From Kitasatospora indigofera (GTDB taxonomy: Bacteria; Actinomycetota; Actinomycetes; Streptomycetales; Streptomycetaceae), in the NCBI RefSeq assembly GCF_014655955.1, contig NZ_BNBO01000059.1, forward strand, positions 1 through 54,385: a DNA stretch of 54,385 nt. The letters are read 5' to 3'. Each line of letters starts with the position of its first letter. Position 1 is the stretch's first letter. The notes beneath the pieces were generated by a model. The model worked only from the letters and a program-made list of their open reading frames with translations, was not told where the DNA came from and made no database searches. Both the position numbers and the translations under genes were made by a program. Positions 8,858-17,737 of the stretch are shown here, piece after piece.

Positions 8858-9088
8858 GCCGTACTCCCGCTGATCGGTCGGCCCGACCAGGACGTCGGGA
8901 CCGCGGAAACCGCGGAGCCGTCGCTCCGCGCCACCCAGTCTCGCCCGACGCACCGGCCACCGCCCCGCAGCCACGAGCACGGGCCGGGGCCCGCTTCCAC
9001 GCGGCAGCCGGGCGGCCGGCCCCGCCGCCGCCCTACCGCCCCGGCCCCGGCCCCCGGGACCGCCTTCGCCGACAGCCGTGCCGGAGGG

Positions 9089-9442
9089 TCACTTCCAGGT
9101 GATGCCGTTGCCGAGGGTGCAGGGGGAGTCCCAGTATTCGACGGCCGTGACCCTGGAGGTCGTGGGGGACATCACCGGTATGCAGAAGTCGGCGGACCTG
9201 CCGTTGGTGAACTCGCCGGGCAGCGAGCCGTCGGAGCACTTGGCGACCGAGGGGGCCGCAGTGAAGGGATCGCTGCCCGCGGGGGCGGTCGGGACGGCCG
9301 CCGGGGTGGTGAAGGCCGTGGAGGTCGTGCTGTCGGACGCGGACCCGCCGTCGCTGCAGGCGGTCAGGGCAACGGTGAGCGTGCCGGCCGCGGTCGGGCC
9401 GGCCAGGACCGTCGTGCGGCGACTTCTGCCGATGGGCTTCAC
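9089..9442 (-). CDS. Small lipoprotein
   Basis: 117 aa. Start GTG 9442 (MKPIGRSRRTTVLAG) is set by GGGGGA six bases upstream. The signal peptide ends in the lipobox LTAC (Cys near residue 29), followed by a Ser/Thr/Ala linker SDGGSASDSTTSTA. The mature domain has three more Cys (AKCSDG, DFCIPV, SPCTLG) and ends in NGITWK. Membrane-anchored outside the cell. Family not recognised. Confidence 0.7.
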   Translation of the reverse strand: MKPIGRSRRTTVLAGPTAAGTLTVALTACSDGGSASDSTTSTAFTTPAAVPTAPAGSDPFTAAPSVAKCSDGSLPGEFTNGRSADFCIPVMSPTTSRVTAVEYWDSPCTLGNGITWK

Positions 9443-9717
9443 GTGACGTCCCCCGTTCGCGTGGGCCACGGGGTCGCGGCCCTCCTGAGGGGTCTTCATG
9501 CCGCAGCCCGCGGAGGGGGCACCACCTCGATGACGGCTCGCTGGAAGCACGATGACGGACACTCACCAGCCGGGCTGCCCGCCCGGTGCGGCCGCCCCGA
9601 GGCGTCCTGCCCGGCCCCCTGCCCGGGTCCTGCCCCGGGCCCTGGCTGCCACCCGCCACCCACCGGCTGCGCCCTGCGGCACTCCGGGGCCGCCGGGCCT
9701 ACCCCGGCCTACCCGGC

Positions 9718-10224
9718 CTACCGGGCCGCGGCCTCCGGGCCGGCCAGGGTGGCGCGCCAGAGCGGGCTGTCGACGTAGTGGTTGTCGTACTGCTCGGAGG
9801 AGTCCTTGATCTCCTGCGGGCTGGCCTCGCCGCGCATGACCCGGCCGAGCAGGCGCAGGTAGTCGAAGCGCGGCATGCCCGGGGTGAAGGTGAACAGCAC
9901 GTCGGCCTCGGAGCCGGGCGCCGCCGCGAAGGCGTGCGGGGTGTGCGGCGGGACGAGCAGGAAGTCACCCTCGTTGAGGGTCTTCACCTCGTCGTCGACC
10001 AGCACCTGGAGTGCGCCGCCGATGACGAAGAACAGTTCCGAGGCCCTGGTGTGGAAGTGGGCCGGGGCCCCGACGGCGCCCTTGGCGAAGGTCGAGCGGT
10101 AGCTGGTGACCGGGCTGCCGTCGGTGCCGCAGTCGGCCAGCAGGGTCATCGTGCTGCTCGGGTCGCTGGTCGTCTCGGCCTCGGCGGCACGGGTCAGAAC
10201 GGGCTTCAGCGCGGCGGTGCTCAT
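9718..10224 (-). CDS. Cupin-domain protein
   Basis: 168 aa. ATG 10224 follows GGGGAG. Single cupin barrel: GAPAHFHTRASELFFVIGGALQVLVDDEV supplies the first motif (two His and a Glu for metal binding), and GDFLLVPPHTPHAF the second. The C-terminal helix region (FDYLRLLGRVMRGEASPQEI) resembles cupin proteins annotated as quercetin-2,3-dioxygenase-like, but the substrate is unknown. An inverted repeat at 10299-10339 lies about 75-115 bp upstream and may control it. Confidence 0.85.
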   Translation of the reverse strand: MSTAALKPVLTRAAEAETTSDPSSTMTLLADCGTDGSPVTSYRSTFAKGAVGAPAHFHTRASELFFVIGGALQVLVDDEVKTLNEGDFLLVPPHTPHAFAAAPGSEADVLFTFTPGMPRFDYLRLLGRVMRGEASPQEIKDSSEQYDNHYVDSPLWRATLAGPEAAAR

Positions 10225-10298
10225 GGTGGTCTCCCCTGGTCATCGGCCGTTCCGGCGTTCCCTCCCGGCCTTGTGTCCACCACTCTATGCCGCGAAAA

Positions 10299-10339
10299 GA
10301 CCCATGAAATGGTGCAATCCTGATGAACAATCATGGGTC
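10299..10339. promoter_or_regulatory. Inverted repeat upstream of the cupin gene
   Basis: Perfect 9-bp arms GACCCATGA (10299-10307) and TCATGGGTC (10331-10339) are separated by 23 bp of unusually AT-rich DNA. This suggests a dimeric or paired regulator site controlling the leftward cupin gene. No regulator gene is adjacent. Confidence 0.45.
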
Positions 10340-10489
10340 AATTGCCGGGTCGCCGATCACCTGGAAGGCGCCGCTCCGGGTGCGCCACTGCGGTCCGGGG
10401 CAGCACGGCGGCCCGGCGCGGCCCGGCGCCGGCCGAGGCCGAGGCCCGCCGGCAACCTGCCTGTTGTGCTTGGTCCGGCCCGCCCGCGC

Positions 10490-10888
10490 TCAGCGGGGAC
10501 GGCTGTCGTGCCGGGTGGTGTGGCCGGGGAGCGGGCCGTAGGTGGCGCACTGCTCGCAGTCGCAGGTGGTGAGGGAGTTGGCCGGGCAGTGGGGGGTGGG
10601 CCAGTACAGGGATGTGCAGGGGCCGGGGTCCACCGGGGTGTCGTCGGTCAGGGTGCGCTCGCACCAGGTGCACCGGACGGCGGCCGGCACGCCGGCCCGG
10701 CGCAGCTTCCGGGCCGCGGCGGCGGCGTCGACGAACGGCTCGTCCGTGCGCACGGTGACGGGTGCGCCGCCCAGCAGCAGCTTGCTGTGCCACAGGCTCA
10801 GGCCGGTGACCTCGCCGACTGCTCTGAGCGCCTCGGGCCCGCCGACTGAGGTGCCGGTCAGCAGGACGGTGAACTGCGGATCCTCCAC
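10490..10888 (-). CDS. Ribosomal L7/L12 C-terminal-like domain protein with a Cys-rich tail
   Basis: 132 aa. GTG 10888 follows GGAGGG. Residues ~5-70 follow the L7/L12 C-terminal domain pattern: FTVLLTG, then ALRAVGEVTGLSLWHSKLLL, a GAP turn, and a final AAAAARKLRRAGVPAAV helix-strand. The remaining ~60 residues hold CTWC, then PHCPANSLTTCDCEQC, a probable zinc-binding cluster. A true L7/L12 has an N-terminal dimerisation domain that is missing here, so this is not a ribosomal stalk protein. Role unknown. Confidence 0.7.
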   Translation of the reverse strand: MEDPQFTVLLTGTSVGGPEALRAVGEVTGLSLWHSKLLLGGAPVTVRTDEPFVDAAAAARKLRRAGVPAAVRCTWCERTLTDDTPVDPGPCTSLYWPTPHCPANSLTTCDCEQCATYGPLPGHTTRHDSRPR

Positions 10889-11083
10889 CGGTTCCCTCCA
10901 CCTCGGGTCGATCGTGTGCCGCCGGTCCAGTCAACAGCCCGACGGCGGCGGCCTCAAGGGGATATCGGCCAGCCCCCGGCGCCCGCCCGCGGGCCTCGCC
11001 GCCGGCCGCTTCGTGGAACCGGGCCGCGGGGCCCGGCGTCCCCCCACGAGTCCGCACGACCGGCTCTGCTGAAGGATGCGCCC

Positions 11084-11707
11084 ATGACCGCGACGGCCGC
11101 CCGCTACCTCTATCTCGCCCGCCACGGCGAGGCGTCGCCGGACGAGAGCGAACTGACGGACGCGGGCCGCCGGCAGGCGGTCCTGCTGGGGGAGCGACTG
11201 CGCGCGGTCCCGCTGGCGGCGATCCACCACGGGCCCCTCGCCCGTGCCGAGCAGACCGCCCGGCTGGCCGGTGAACGGCTGCCCGGCGTCCCGCGGCATC
11301 GCTCCGAAGCGGCCGGCGACTACCTTCCCTACCTGCCGGCACGTGAGGAGCTGCCGCCGGTGGCGGCGGACGCCTGGCTCGGGTTCCTGGGCGGGTTCAC
11401 GGCCGAGGAGCGCGAGCGGGGCCCGGGGCTCGCGGCGGCGGCACTCGCGGAGTTCACCGGGCCCGTGGCCGGCGAGGAGCCGCGCCACGAACTCGTCGTC
11501 ACCCACAACTTCCTCGTCGGCTGGCTCGTGCGGGCCGCCCTCGACGCGCCGAAGTGGCGGTGGCTGGGCATCAACCACGCCAACGCGGCCCTGACGGTCA
11601 TCCGCTACGCACCCGACCGGCCCCCGGCGGTCCTTCTCTTCAACGACACCGGTCACCTCCCCGTCGGGCTCCGCTGGACCGGCTTCCCGGAGGAGCTGCA
11701 CGTCTGA
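11084..11707 (+). CDS. Histidine phosphatase family protein
   Basis: 207 aa. ATG 11084 follows GAAGGA. The catalytic motif LARHGE (Arg13, His14, Gly15) is near the N-terminus. A second histidine sits in VVTHNFLVGWLV (~residue 139), and DAGRRQA and GPLARAEQTA match phosphoglycerate-mutase-like phosphatases. Cytosolic phosphatase or mutase of unknown substrate. Monocistronic. Confidence 0.85.
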   Translation: MTATAARYLYLARHGEASPDESELTDAGRRQAVLLGERLRAVPLAAIHHGPLARAEQTARLAGERLPGVPRHRSEAAGDYLPYLPAREELPPVAADAWLGFLGGFTAEERERGPGLAAAALAEFTGPVAGEEPRHELVVTHNFLVGWLVRAALDAPKWRWLGINHANAALTVIRYAPDRPPAVLLFNDTGHLPVGLRWTGFPEELHV

Positions 11708-12037
11708 GGCCGACGGGCGCACCGCCGCCGCCCATCCGCCGGAGGAACACCTGCCTGCCGACGGCCGGCGGCGGCATCGCCGTTCAGGGGTCCAGGGCCC
11801 GTAGCGCTCGGGCACGTCCCGGCGGCCGCCACCGGTGCGAAACCGCCACGACGGCATCCGTCGCGTCAGAACGCGCCAGGGACGCAGGCCGACAACCGAG
11901 CCCCGCCGAGATCGGAACCTCGAACCGGCTCCTAGCCCGGCCCGCCGGCCCTGTGGGACGCTGGCGTGAGCGGGATGCGGCCGCGGCGGAACACCGGGAC
12001 GGGGAGTCGAAGTGAGCGCACGCCTGGTCGGGTCACG
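11708..12037. other. Intergenic region
   Basis: This 330-bp region lies between the phosphatase stop and the glycosyltransferase start. It contains no convincing gene or long hairpin. It presumably holds the glycosyltransferase promoter, which I could not pinpoint. Confidence 0.4.
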
Positions 12038-13195
12038 ATGAACATCAGCGTGGTCGTCCCGTCCTACAACGCGGGCCCGCAGGTGCGGCGACTGCTGTCG
12101 TGCCTGGCCCTCTGCGAGCTCGACGCCGGCGACTCGTTCGAAGTCGTCGTGGTGGACGACGGCTCCGACGACGGCACCGGGGAACTCCTCACCGCACTGG
12201 CGCCGCGCTACCCCCTGGAGTACCTGTTCCTGCCGCGGACCTCGGCCTCCGGCCGGGCGGCGGCGCGCAACGCCGGGATCCGCGCGGCCTCCGGCGACGT
12301 GGTCGTCCTGGTCGACGCCGACCAGGTCGTCGAACCCGGCTTCCTCGCCGCGCACGCCCGGTACCACCGGCTCCGCACCGACCTGGTCGTGGCCGGTCCC
12401 CGGGGCGACATGGCCGAGGGGGAGATCGACGACGAGCGCCTGGCACGGGAGTTCTCGCTCGACGCGATGCCGGAGATCGTCGGATGGGACGGCCGGGAGT
12501 TCCTGCTGGCCGAGTTCTCGGAGAACTTCGACAACCTGGAGACCTGCTGGCACTATGCGTTCACCTGCAACCTGTCGGTGCGCCGCGAGCACCTGCTCGC
12601 GGTCGGGGGCTTCGACGAGGGGTTCCTGGGCTGGGGCCTGGAGGACTCCGAGCTCGGCTACCGGCTGCGGCGCCGGGGGCTGGCGTTCGCGTTCCAGCCG
12701 GAGGCGCTGTCCTACCAGACGCGGCGCGAGGTCACGGCGGAGATGCTCGGCCAGTGGCGCACCAACCTCGACCATTTCGTCGCCAGGCACGCGGGGGCGG
12801 CCGATGTGGCGATCCAGCAGGTCATCTGCCGGGCCTTCGACCCGGCGGAGGCGGAACGCGGCCTCGGCTGGCTGGACTGCACGGTCCGGATGGAGTACGC
12901 CGCGCGGGCGCTGGCCGGCCGCCTGCCCGAACCGACCTCGTACACGTTGCTGGAGGTGGACGACGGCAATGCCCGGGACGTCCTCGCCCGGCTGCCCGGG
13001 CTGGCCGCCGAACGCGATCTGCTGGTCCTGGACGACACGGAGCGGGCGGTGCTGGCCGGGCCGGCGCAGTGCGCCGGGACGACGCGTGAGCTGGTGTACT
13101 TCCACCGGCCGTCCGCCGACGCCAGGAAGAAGATCCTCGCCCGCTACCCCGTCGGGCCCGTCGGCCTGACACCCCAGCTGATCGTTTCGGAGTGA
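12038..13195 (+). CDS. Family 2 glycosyltransferase
   Basis: 385 aa from ATG 12038 (MNISVVVPSYNAG); the frame is open from GTG 11966 but GT2 enzymes start right at the first beta strand. GT-A features: VVVVDDGSDDGT (Asp40-41), VLVDADQ (DAD at 93-95, metal/nucleotide-sugar binding), and a galactosyltransferase-C-like segment NLSVRREHLLAVGGFDEGF followed by GWGLEDSELGYRL near residue 207. No membrane segment. The C-terminal ~110 residues are a separate domain ending near PVGPVGLTPQ. The acceptor is unknown. Stops 13 bp before the convergent GPP34 gene. Confidence 0.85.
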   Translation: MNISVVVPSYNAGPQVRRLLSCLALCELDAGDSFEVVVVDDGSDDGTGELLTALAPRYPLEYLFLPRTSASGRAAARNAGIRAASGDVVVLVDADQVVEPGFLAAHARYHRLRTDLVVAGPRGDMAEGEIDDERLAREFSLDAMPEIVGWDGREFLLAEFSENFDNLETCWHYAFTCNLSVRREHLLAVGGFDEGFLGWGLEDSELGYRLRRRGLAFAFQPEALSYQTRREVTAEMLGQWRTNLDHFVARHAGAADVAIQQVICRAFDPAEAERGLGWLDCTVRMEYAARALAGRLPEPTSYTLLEVDDGNARDVLARLPGLAAERDLLVLDDTERAVLAGPAQCAGTTRELVYFHRPSADARKKILARYPVGPVGLTPQLIVSE

Positions 13196-13208
13196 GTGCG
13201 GTTCGGTC

Positions 13209-13862
13209 CTAACCGCCGCCCATGCCGCCCTGGCCGGCGATCATGGTCAGGTTCAGCCGGGTCACGGCCCGGCCGAGGCCCGGCGCCTGCTCGGTGAGCC
13301 GGCCGGTGAGCCCGGTGATCCGCCCGGCGTGGGCCTTCCGGTCGTGGCGGGAGAGCACGAGGCGCAGGTGCCCGTGGGCGGCCAGCGCGGCCAGGACGGC
13401 GTCGGCGTACGGCACCTGCGCGAGGGGAGCGTCGCCGCGGACGAGTCCGGCCACCCGCAGCTGCAGGTCCAGGGCCTCGCGCGGATCGTCGACCGTCACC
13501 GTCCGGTGCGGCTGGACGGGGCCGTGCGGGTCGCGGTCGGCGCTGCTCGTGACGCCGAGGACGGTGAGCTGCTCCTCGACGGCCTCCAGCGTGTCCTCAC
13601 GGCCGCGCCTGATCCACGACTTCCAGGTGCGGGGCCGCTCGCCCAGCTCGGTGAGCAGCGCGTCCAGGACCCGGTCGCCGGTGGGGTCCGCGAGGGTGAC
13701 CCGCACGCGGCCGTCCGGGTCCTCGGCGGCGGCCCCCCGGTGGGCGAGTTCGGCCAGGGCGGCGGCGCGTACCAGGTACCCGGCGCGGGTGCGGTCCTGC
13801 AGCGACCGGGCCCGGGTGTCGAAGGCCAGCAGGTAGGCGGCCAGATGCAGTGCACGGCTCAT
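13209..13862 (-). CDS. GPP34 (GOLPH3-like) phosphoprotein
   Basis: 217 aa from ATG 13862 (MSRALHLAAYLLAF). Features of the GPP34 family: LHLAAYLLAFD, RAGYLVRAAALAELAHRG, DPTGDRVLDALLTELGERPRTWKSWIRRG and a C-terminal RLTEQAPGLGRAVTRLNLTMIAG. Eukaryotic GOLPH3 binds PI4P; actinomycetes encode many uncharacterised copies. Cytosolic. The 13-bp gap to the convergent glycosyltransferase leaves little room for separate terminators. Confidence 0.85.
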   Translation of the reverse strand: MSRALHLAAYLLAFDTRARSLQDRTRAGYLVRAAALAELAHRGAAAEDPDGRVRVTLADPTGDRVLDALLTELGERPRTWKSWIRRGREDTLEAVEEQLTVLGVTSSADRDPHGPVQPHRTVTVDDPREALDLQLRVAGLVRGDAPLAQVPYADAVLAALAAHGHLRLVLSRHDRKAHAGRITGLTGRLTEQAPGLGRAVTRLNLTMIAGQGGMGGG

Positions 13863-14028
13863 GCCACCGACGATACGGCGCGTCCTCGTGTCCGCCGTCA
13901 ACCCGGGGGACCAACCGGCCCTCCACCTGAAGGGGTATACCGGCCGGGCACCGCCGGCCCTCCCGTCCGGCCGCCGGCCCCTGCCGGCGGGGGCGCGGGT
14001 GGCTGCCGCGGCCCGCGGGGTACGGGCG

Positions 14029-14062
14029 CGGGCCGCCCGGCAGAGGTGCACCGGGCGGCCCG
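14029..14062 (-). terminator. Hairpin terminator downstream of the lysozyme-like repeat protein
   Basis: A 12-bp perfect stem (14029-14040 with 14051-14062) encloses a 10-nt loop, about 95 bp past the leftward stop at 14156. The stretch between also holds GGCCAGCAG-type short repeats (about 14080-14120). Confidence 0.6.
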
Positions 14063-14155
14063 AGGGGGGCTGGAGGGGTCAACAGGGTCAGCGGGCCAGC
14101 AGGGCCAGCGGGGCCAGCAGGTCCGGAGGGATCGGTGCGGGCCGGAGGGTGGTGC

Positions 14156-15970
14156 TCAGGCAGTGGTGGGCAGCTTGGCGGTGTACGCCGTCGGGACCTT
14201 CACCACGTCCGTGAGGCTGTACTTGCCGGGGCCGAAGTCGGCTGCGGTCAGGGCCTTCTTCTGGCCGGCCGCGGTGACCAGCCAGACCGTCGCGTTGTCG
14301 GGCGACAGGAGCAGGGTGCCCTGGGCGGGCGCGGGCCTCGCGACGGCGGCCTGCTCCCAGGTGCCGGGGACGCTCTGCAGGGGCCGCTGGTCGTAGCCCA
14401 GCGCGGTGAAGTCCCCGCCGGACAGCGGGACGGCGGCGCCGCCCGCCATCACGTAGACGCTCGGGTCGGTGCCGGAGATGTTCTTGACCACGGTGCCGTT
14501 CGCGGGGGACTTCGCCACGGCGCCCTGGAGCCAGGTGCCCGGCGCACCCATCAGCGGGCGGGTGTCGTAGCCGTTGGCGGTCCACTCGGCGCCTGAGATC
14601 GGCAGGGCGGCGCCGGCGACCATCACGTACCGGGACGGGTCGGAACCGGACTGGTTCATCACCACGGTGCCGTCGGCGGGGGACTTCGCCACGGCGCCCT
14701 GGAGCCAGGTGCCGGGCACGCCCATCAGCGGGCGGGTGTCGTAGCCGTTGGCGGTCCACTCGGCGCCTGAGATCGGCAGGGCGGCGCCGGCGAGCATCAC
14801 GTAGACGCTGGGGTCGGTCCCCGAGATGTTCTTCACGACGGTGCCGGACCCGGGGGTGCGGGCCGCGGCGGCGTGCAGCCAGTCGGTGGGGACGCCCATC
14901 AGCGGCCGCGAGTCGTAGCCGTTCGCCGTCCACTCGGCGCCGGAGATCGGCAGCGCCGCACCGTCCACCATCACGTACCGGCTCGGGTCGCTGCCGGACT
15001 GGGCGGACACCACCAGGCCGGAGGAGAGGACGCCCTGCCGGGCACCCTGCAGCCAGGAGGTCGGCACCCCGAGGGCCGGACGGGTGCTGTACCCGTCACC
15101 GGTCCAGTCCGAGCCGGAGACCGGCAGCGCCGCACCGTCCACGACCACGTACCGGCTCGCGTCGGAGCCGGACTGGTCGAGGACGACGGTGCCCGCCGGC
15201 GGCACACCGGGCAGCGACCGGAACGCGGTGTCGTCGACGAGCACGATCCGGCTCAGGTCGTAGTGGTCGGCGGTGACGTCGGAGGCCGCGACCGGGAGCC
15301 CGGCGCCGGCGATCATCACCTTCACGTCGGGCCCGGCGGCCGACTTGACCAGCGTCCCGGCCGGCAGCGAGAGCGGGTCCGGGGGCGTGGTGGACGCGGC
15401 GCCGACGGCGTTGACGATCCGCTGCGCGTCGGCGGCCTCCAACTGGTAGCGGTCCGGGTAGTTCGACACCTGGACCGACTGGCACACCACGCCGACCTGC
15501 TTGTTCTGCCACGCGTTGTTCGGGTACAGGTTGAGCAGCCGGTTGAGGAACAGGTTGGTGCTGATCGCCGGGTTGAGCCGGTCGGACGTGCTGCCCCAGC
15601 TCGCGCGCTGCTGGAACAGCCCGACGCTGTCCAGGTCGATCTGGTTGGGGTTGTTCTCCAGCACCGACTCCGTGATGGCGGTCGTGACGGCGATCACCGC
15701 GAGCTGGTCCGGCAGGCCACGGGCACGGACGGCGTCGACGATCGCCCGGGCGCAGGAGAACCGGTAGGCGGTCATCGCGCCGTTGCGCAGCTTCCCGGTG
15801 AGCACCTGGTTCAGGCTCGCGGCCGCCGTGCTGTCGGAGCCGGTGAGCGTCCCGCAGGAGACGTTGGGCTGCCCGGCGGCGTACGACGGGACGGCTCCCA
15901 GGGCCAACGCCCCGGTGAGGGCCGTGCCGGCGGCGAGGGCGGCGATCGTGCGGTGCAGACGCTTGGTCAT
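14156..15970 (-). CDS. Secreted lysozyme-like protein with seven ~58-residue repeats
   Basis: 604 aa. ATG 15970 (MTKRLHRT) follows AAGGAC. Signal peptide ~1-32 (PSYAAG). Residues ~35-190 are a lysozyme/transglycosylase-like domain: AVTTAITES with likely catalytic Glu101, SVGLFQQRASWGS, and VCQSVQVSNYPDRYQ. From residue ~203 to the end are seven repeats of about 58 aa, typified by VYVM-AGAALPISGAEWTANGY followed by RPLMGVPTWL-like sequence; the last is degenerate. The same repeat array follows an NlpC/P60-like domain in the gene at 21793. The repeats probably form a beta-rich binding platform, possibly propeller-like (inference). Peptidoglycan is the likely substrate. It lies directly downstream of, and co-directional with, the TrmB-LuxR regulator at 16384. 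Confidence 0.8.
   Translation of the reverse strand: MTKRLHRTIAALAAGTALTGALALGAVPSYAAGQPNVSCGTLTGSDSTAAASLNQVLTGKLRNGAMTAYRFSCARAIVDAVRARGLPDQLAVIAVTTAITESVLENNPNQIDLDSVGLFQQRASWGSTSDRLNPAISTNLFLNRLLNLYPNNAWQNKQVGVVCQSVQVSNYPDRYQLEAADAQRIVNAVGAASTTPPDPLSLPAGTLVKSAAGPDVKVMIAGAGLPVAASDVTADHYDLSRIVLVDDTAFRSLPGVPPAGTVVLDQSGSDASRYVVVDGAALPVSGSDWTGDGYSTRPALGVPTSWLQGARQGVLSSGLVVSAQSGSDPSRYVMVDGAALPISGAEWTANGYDSRPLMGVPTDWLHAAAARTPGSGTVVKNISGTDPSVYVMLAGAALPISGAEWTANGYDTRPLMGVPGTWLQGAVAKSPADGTVVMNQSGSDPSRYVMVAGAALPISGAEWTANGYDTRPLMGAPGTWLQGAVAKSPANGTVVKNISGTDPSVYVMAGGAAVPLSGGDFTALGYDQRPLQSVPGTWEQAAVARPAPAQGTLLLSPDNATVWLVTAAGQKKALTAADFGPGKYSLTDVVKVPTAYTAKLPTTA
14159..15364 (-). repeat. In-gene array of seven 58-codon repeats
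   Basis: The coding repeats have a period of 174 bp. Near-identical copies are visible, for example the block beginning TTCGCCACGGCGCCCTGGAG at 14511 and again at 14685. High DNA identity between neighbouring units indicates recent duplication or gene conversion. Confidence 0.8.
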
Positions 15971-16112
15971 GACAGTGGTGTCCTTCGTCGACGCGTGCGG
16001 CGGGGCGCCACCGGGGACGCGAGGGGCCCCGACGGCAGCTGATGGGAGGTCAGGAAGGCGGCGCCGCGGACTCGTACCCGGTGATCGGGCCGCCGTCCCG
16101 CCCGGCGCTGCG

Positions 16113-16133
16113 CCTTGCTGTGGTGTCAGCTTT
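16113..16133 (-). promoter_or_regulatory. GCTG-N6-CAGC dyad upstream of the lysozyme-like gene
   Basis: On the minus strand AAGCTGACACCACAGCAAGG contains the inverted repeat GCTG-N6-CAGC, about 145 bp upstream of ATG 15970. Similar dyads precede both small exported peptides (21119-21136, 28383-28398). It is a candidate binding site for the TrmB-LuxR regulators. Confidence 0.4.
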
Positions 16134-16338
16134 GCCGTCGCACGGGGCGGGCGGAAGCGTGCGGGGCGGGACGGAACCGGCCCTGGACCGTTCCGTCCGG
16201 CGGCGGTCCCGGCAGCCCCGGCGGGCCCGGCAGCCCCGGCGGACCCGGCGGTCCTGCCGGGCCCGGAGCGCCCGCACGCCGTGCAGCGCCGTCCCGTCTT
16301 CTGCTCCGGTGCGGGAGGAAGTCGGGACGGCGCTGCGG

Positions 16339-16378
16339 GGTGTGGGGGGTGTGGGGGTGTGGGGGTGTGGGGTGCGAG
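16339..16378. repeat. G-rich GTGTGGGG tandem tract
   Basis: Five runs of four to six G separated by TGTG lie just past the regulator stop codon. On the plus strand this could form a G-quadruplex; on the leftward transcript it is C-rich. Confidence 0.5.
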
Positions 16379-16383
16379 GGGGC

Positions 16384-17376
16384 TCAGCGGGCGGGGAGCC
16401 AGCCTGCCCGGGCGGCGTTGACGCCGGCCTGGAAGCGGCTGCGGGCGCCGAGCCGTTCGATGAGGTCGGTGGCGGTGCGGCGGGCGGTGCGGGGGGAGAC
16501 GCCGAGGCGTTTGGCGATCGCTTCGTCGGTGTGGCCGTCGGAGAGCAGGCGGATGACGGTCTGTTCCTGGGGGGTGAGGCCGTTGGTGTCGCGCGGCGGT
16601 GTGCTGCCGAGGGGCCGGGCGGCGGCCCAGGCGCTGTCGAAGAGGGCGCACAGGGCACTGAGGGTGCCGTGGCCGGTGAGGACGACGGCGCCGGCGGCGG
16701 TGTCGTCGCTGCTGACCGGGATGACGGCGTTCGTCCGGTCGATGATGATCATGCGGGTGGGCAGGGTGGCGGTGGTGCGGACCTCGCCGCCGTGCTCGGC
16801 CAGCCAGTCGGCGTAGGCGACGGTGGGCGCGTTGTGGCGGACGCTGTCGAGGTAGAGGGTGCGCATCCGGACGCCGCGTTCCAGGAGGCGCAGGTCCAGG
16901 GGGCGGGAGGCCTCCATGTTCTCGGTGCTCTGCGCGCCGTCCGGGCTGAAGCTCATCACCTCCTCGCGGACGTCGCGGGTCAGCCGGGTGAGGCGTTCGC
17001 GGATCCGGTCGATGCCGACGAGGTGCTCGACACCGGCGTGGGCGGTGGCCGGGCGCAGGTCCGCGTACTCGGAGATGAGCTGTGCGGCCGCCGCGCGCGA
17101 GGCCTCCACGCGGTGCTGCTGGGCGGCGAGCTCGGCCTGCTGGCGGGCCATCAGGATCTCCATCCCGATGTCGGGGGAGACCGCGCGCAACTGCCCGTTC
17201 TGTTCGTAGGAGGGCCGGGCGAGGGCGAGTTCGCTCAGGGTGTCCAGGCCGGCGCGGACGTCGTCCTCGCCCCGCCCGAGTGCGGCCGCGAGCGCGGCGA
17301 CGCCGTCCTGCGGCCGGGCGAGCATCGCCCGGTAGAGCGCCTCCGTCGTCGTGTCCAGGCCCAGCGCTGTCAGCAT
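16384..17376 (-). CDS. TrmB-like/LuxR-type transcriptional regulator 1
   Basis: 330 aa from ATG 17376 (MLTALGLDTTTEALYRAML). GGAGGA lies seven bases upstream and overlaps an alternative ATG at 17391, so the inner start is preferred. N-terminal ~65 residues: TrmB-like winged helix (EALYRAML...GVAALAAALG...DDVRAGLDTL). Middle: an effector-type domain with RERLTRLTRDVREEVMSF, GVRMRTLYLDSVRHN and a conserved MIIIDRTNAVIPV. C-terminus ~265-328: LuxR/GerE helix-turn-helix (LTPQEQTVIRLLSDGHTDEAIAKRLGVSPRTARR). It is a clear paralogue of the regulator at 27106-28080 over its whole length. It likely controls the exported gene just downstream and perhaps the peptide loci (inference). Confidence 0.85.
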   Translation of the reverse strand: MLTALGLDTTTEALYRAMLARPQDGVAALAAALGRGEDDVRAGLDTLSELALARPSYEQNGQLRAVSPDIGMEILMARQQAELAAQQHRVEASRAAAAQLISEYADLRPATAHAGVEHLVGIDRIRERLTRLTRDVREEVMSFSPDGAQSTENMEASRPLDLRLLERGVRMRTLYLDSVRHNAPTVAYADWLAEHGGEVRTTATLPTRMIIIDRTNAVIPVSSDDTAAGAVVLTGHGTLSALCALFDSAWAAARPLGSTPPRDTNGLTPQEQTVIRLLSDGHTDEAIAKRLGVSPRTARRTATDLIERLGARSRFQAGVNAARAGWLPAR

Positions 17377-17737
17377 GTCGGTGTCCTCCATGGTCCGTGT
17401 CTTTTCCCGTCGGCTGTTCGTGTCAGGGGTCGCGGACCGGCCCGGCTGTGCGGAGCCGCCGGACCTCCGGCGCCGGGACTGCCGGACCTGCGCCCGCTCG
17501 CCGCGGGGACCGGGCCACGTCGGCGGCACGGCCTGAAGCTGCGGGGCGGACTCGGCGGTGGCGCGGGAGGCGGCGAAGGTGACTGCGTGGGGCGGGGGCG
17601 AACCGGTCCGGGCCGACGAAACGCCACGGCGTCCCCGACGAACCGGACCCGGTCACGATCGGGCAGCTCTGCGAGTCATGGCGGGGCCTTGAGGACTGTC
17701 CGCCGACGAGGATGCTCAGCGACGGCCGGCCCGCCGG
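17377..17737. other. Intergenic region upstream of regulator 1
   Basis: This 361-bp region has no convincing gene. A weak dyad GCTGTTCGTGTCAG lies at 17413-17426, 37-50 bp upstream of the regulator start; on the minus strand its CTGACAC part resembles the site at 16113-16133. It may be an autoregulatory site. Confidence 0.35.

Larger units (their letters stand above)
15971..16383. other. Intergenic region between regulator 1 and the lysozyme-like gene
   Basis: This 413-bp region probably carries the promoter of the leftward exported gene. It contains the GCTG-N6-CAGC dyad (16113-16133), a Gly/Pro-codon-like 18-bp repeat around 16204-16262, and a G-rich GTGTGGGG tract (16339-16378). No convincing small gene was found on either strand. 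Confidence 0.45.

Noticed and set aside
16204..16262. Collagen-like Gly-Ala-Ala/Pro repeats in a long minus-strand frame.
   Set aside because: The frame has no start with a ribosome site and is better explained as an 18-bp GC-rich repeat between genes.
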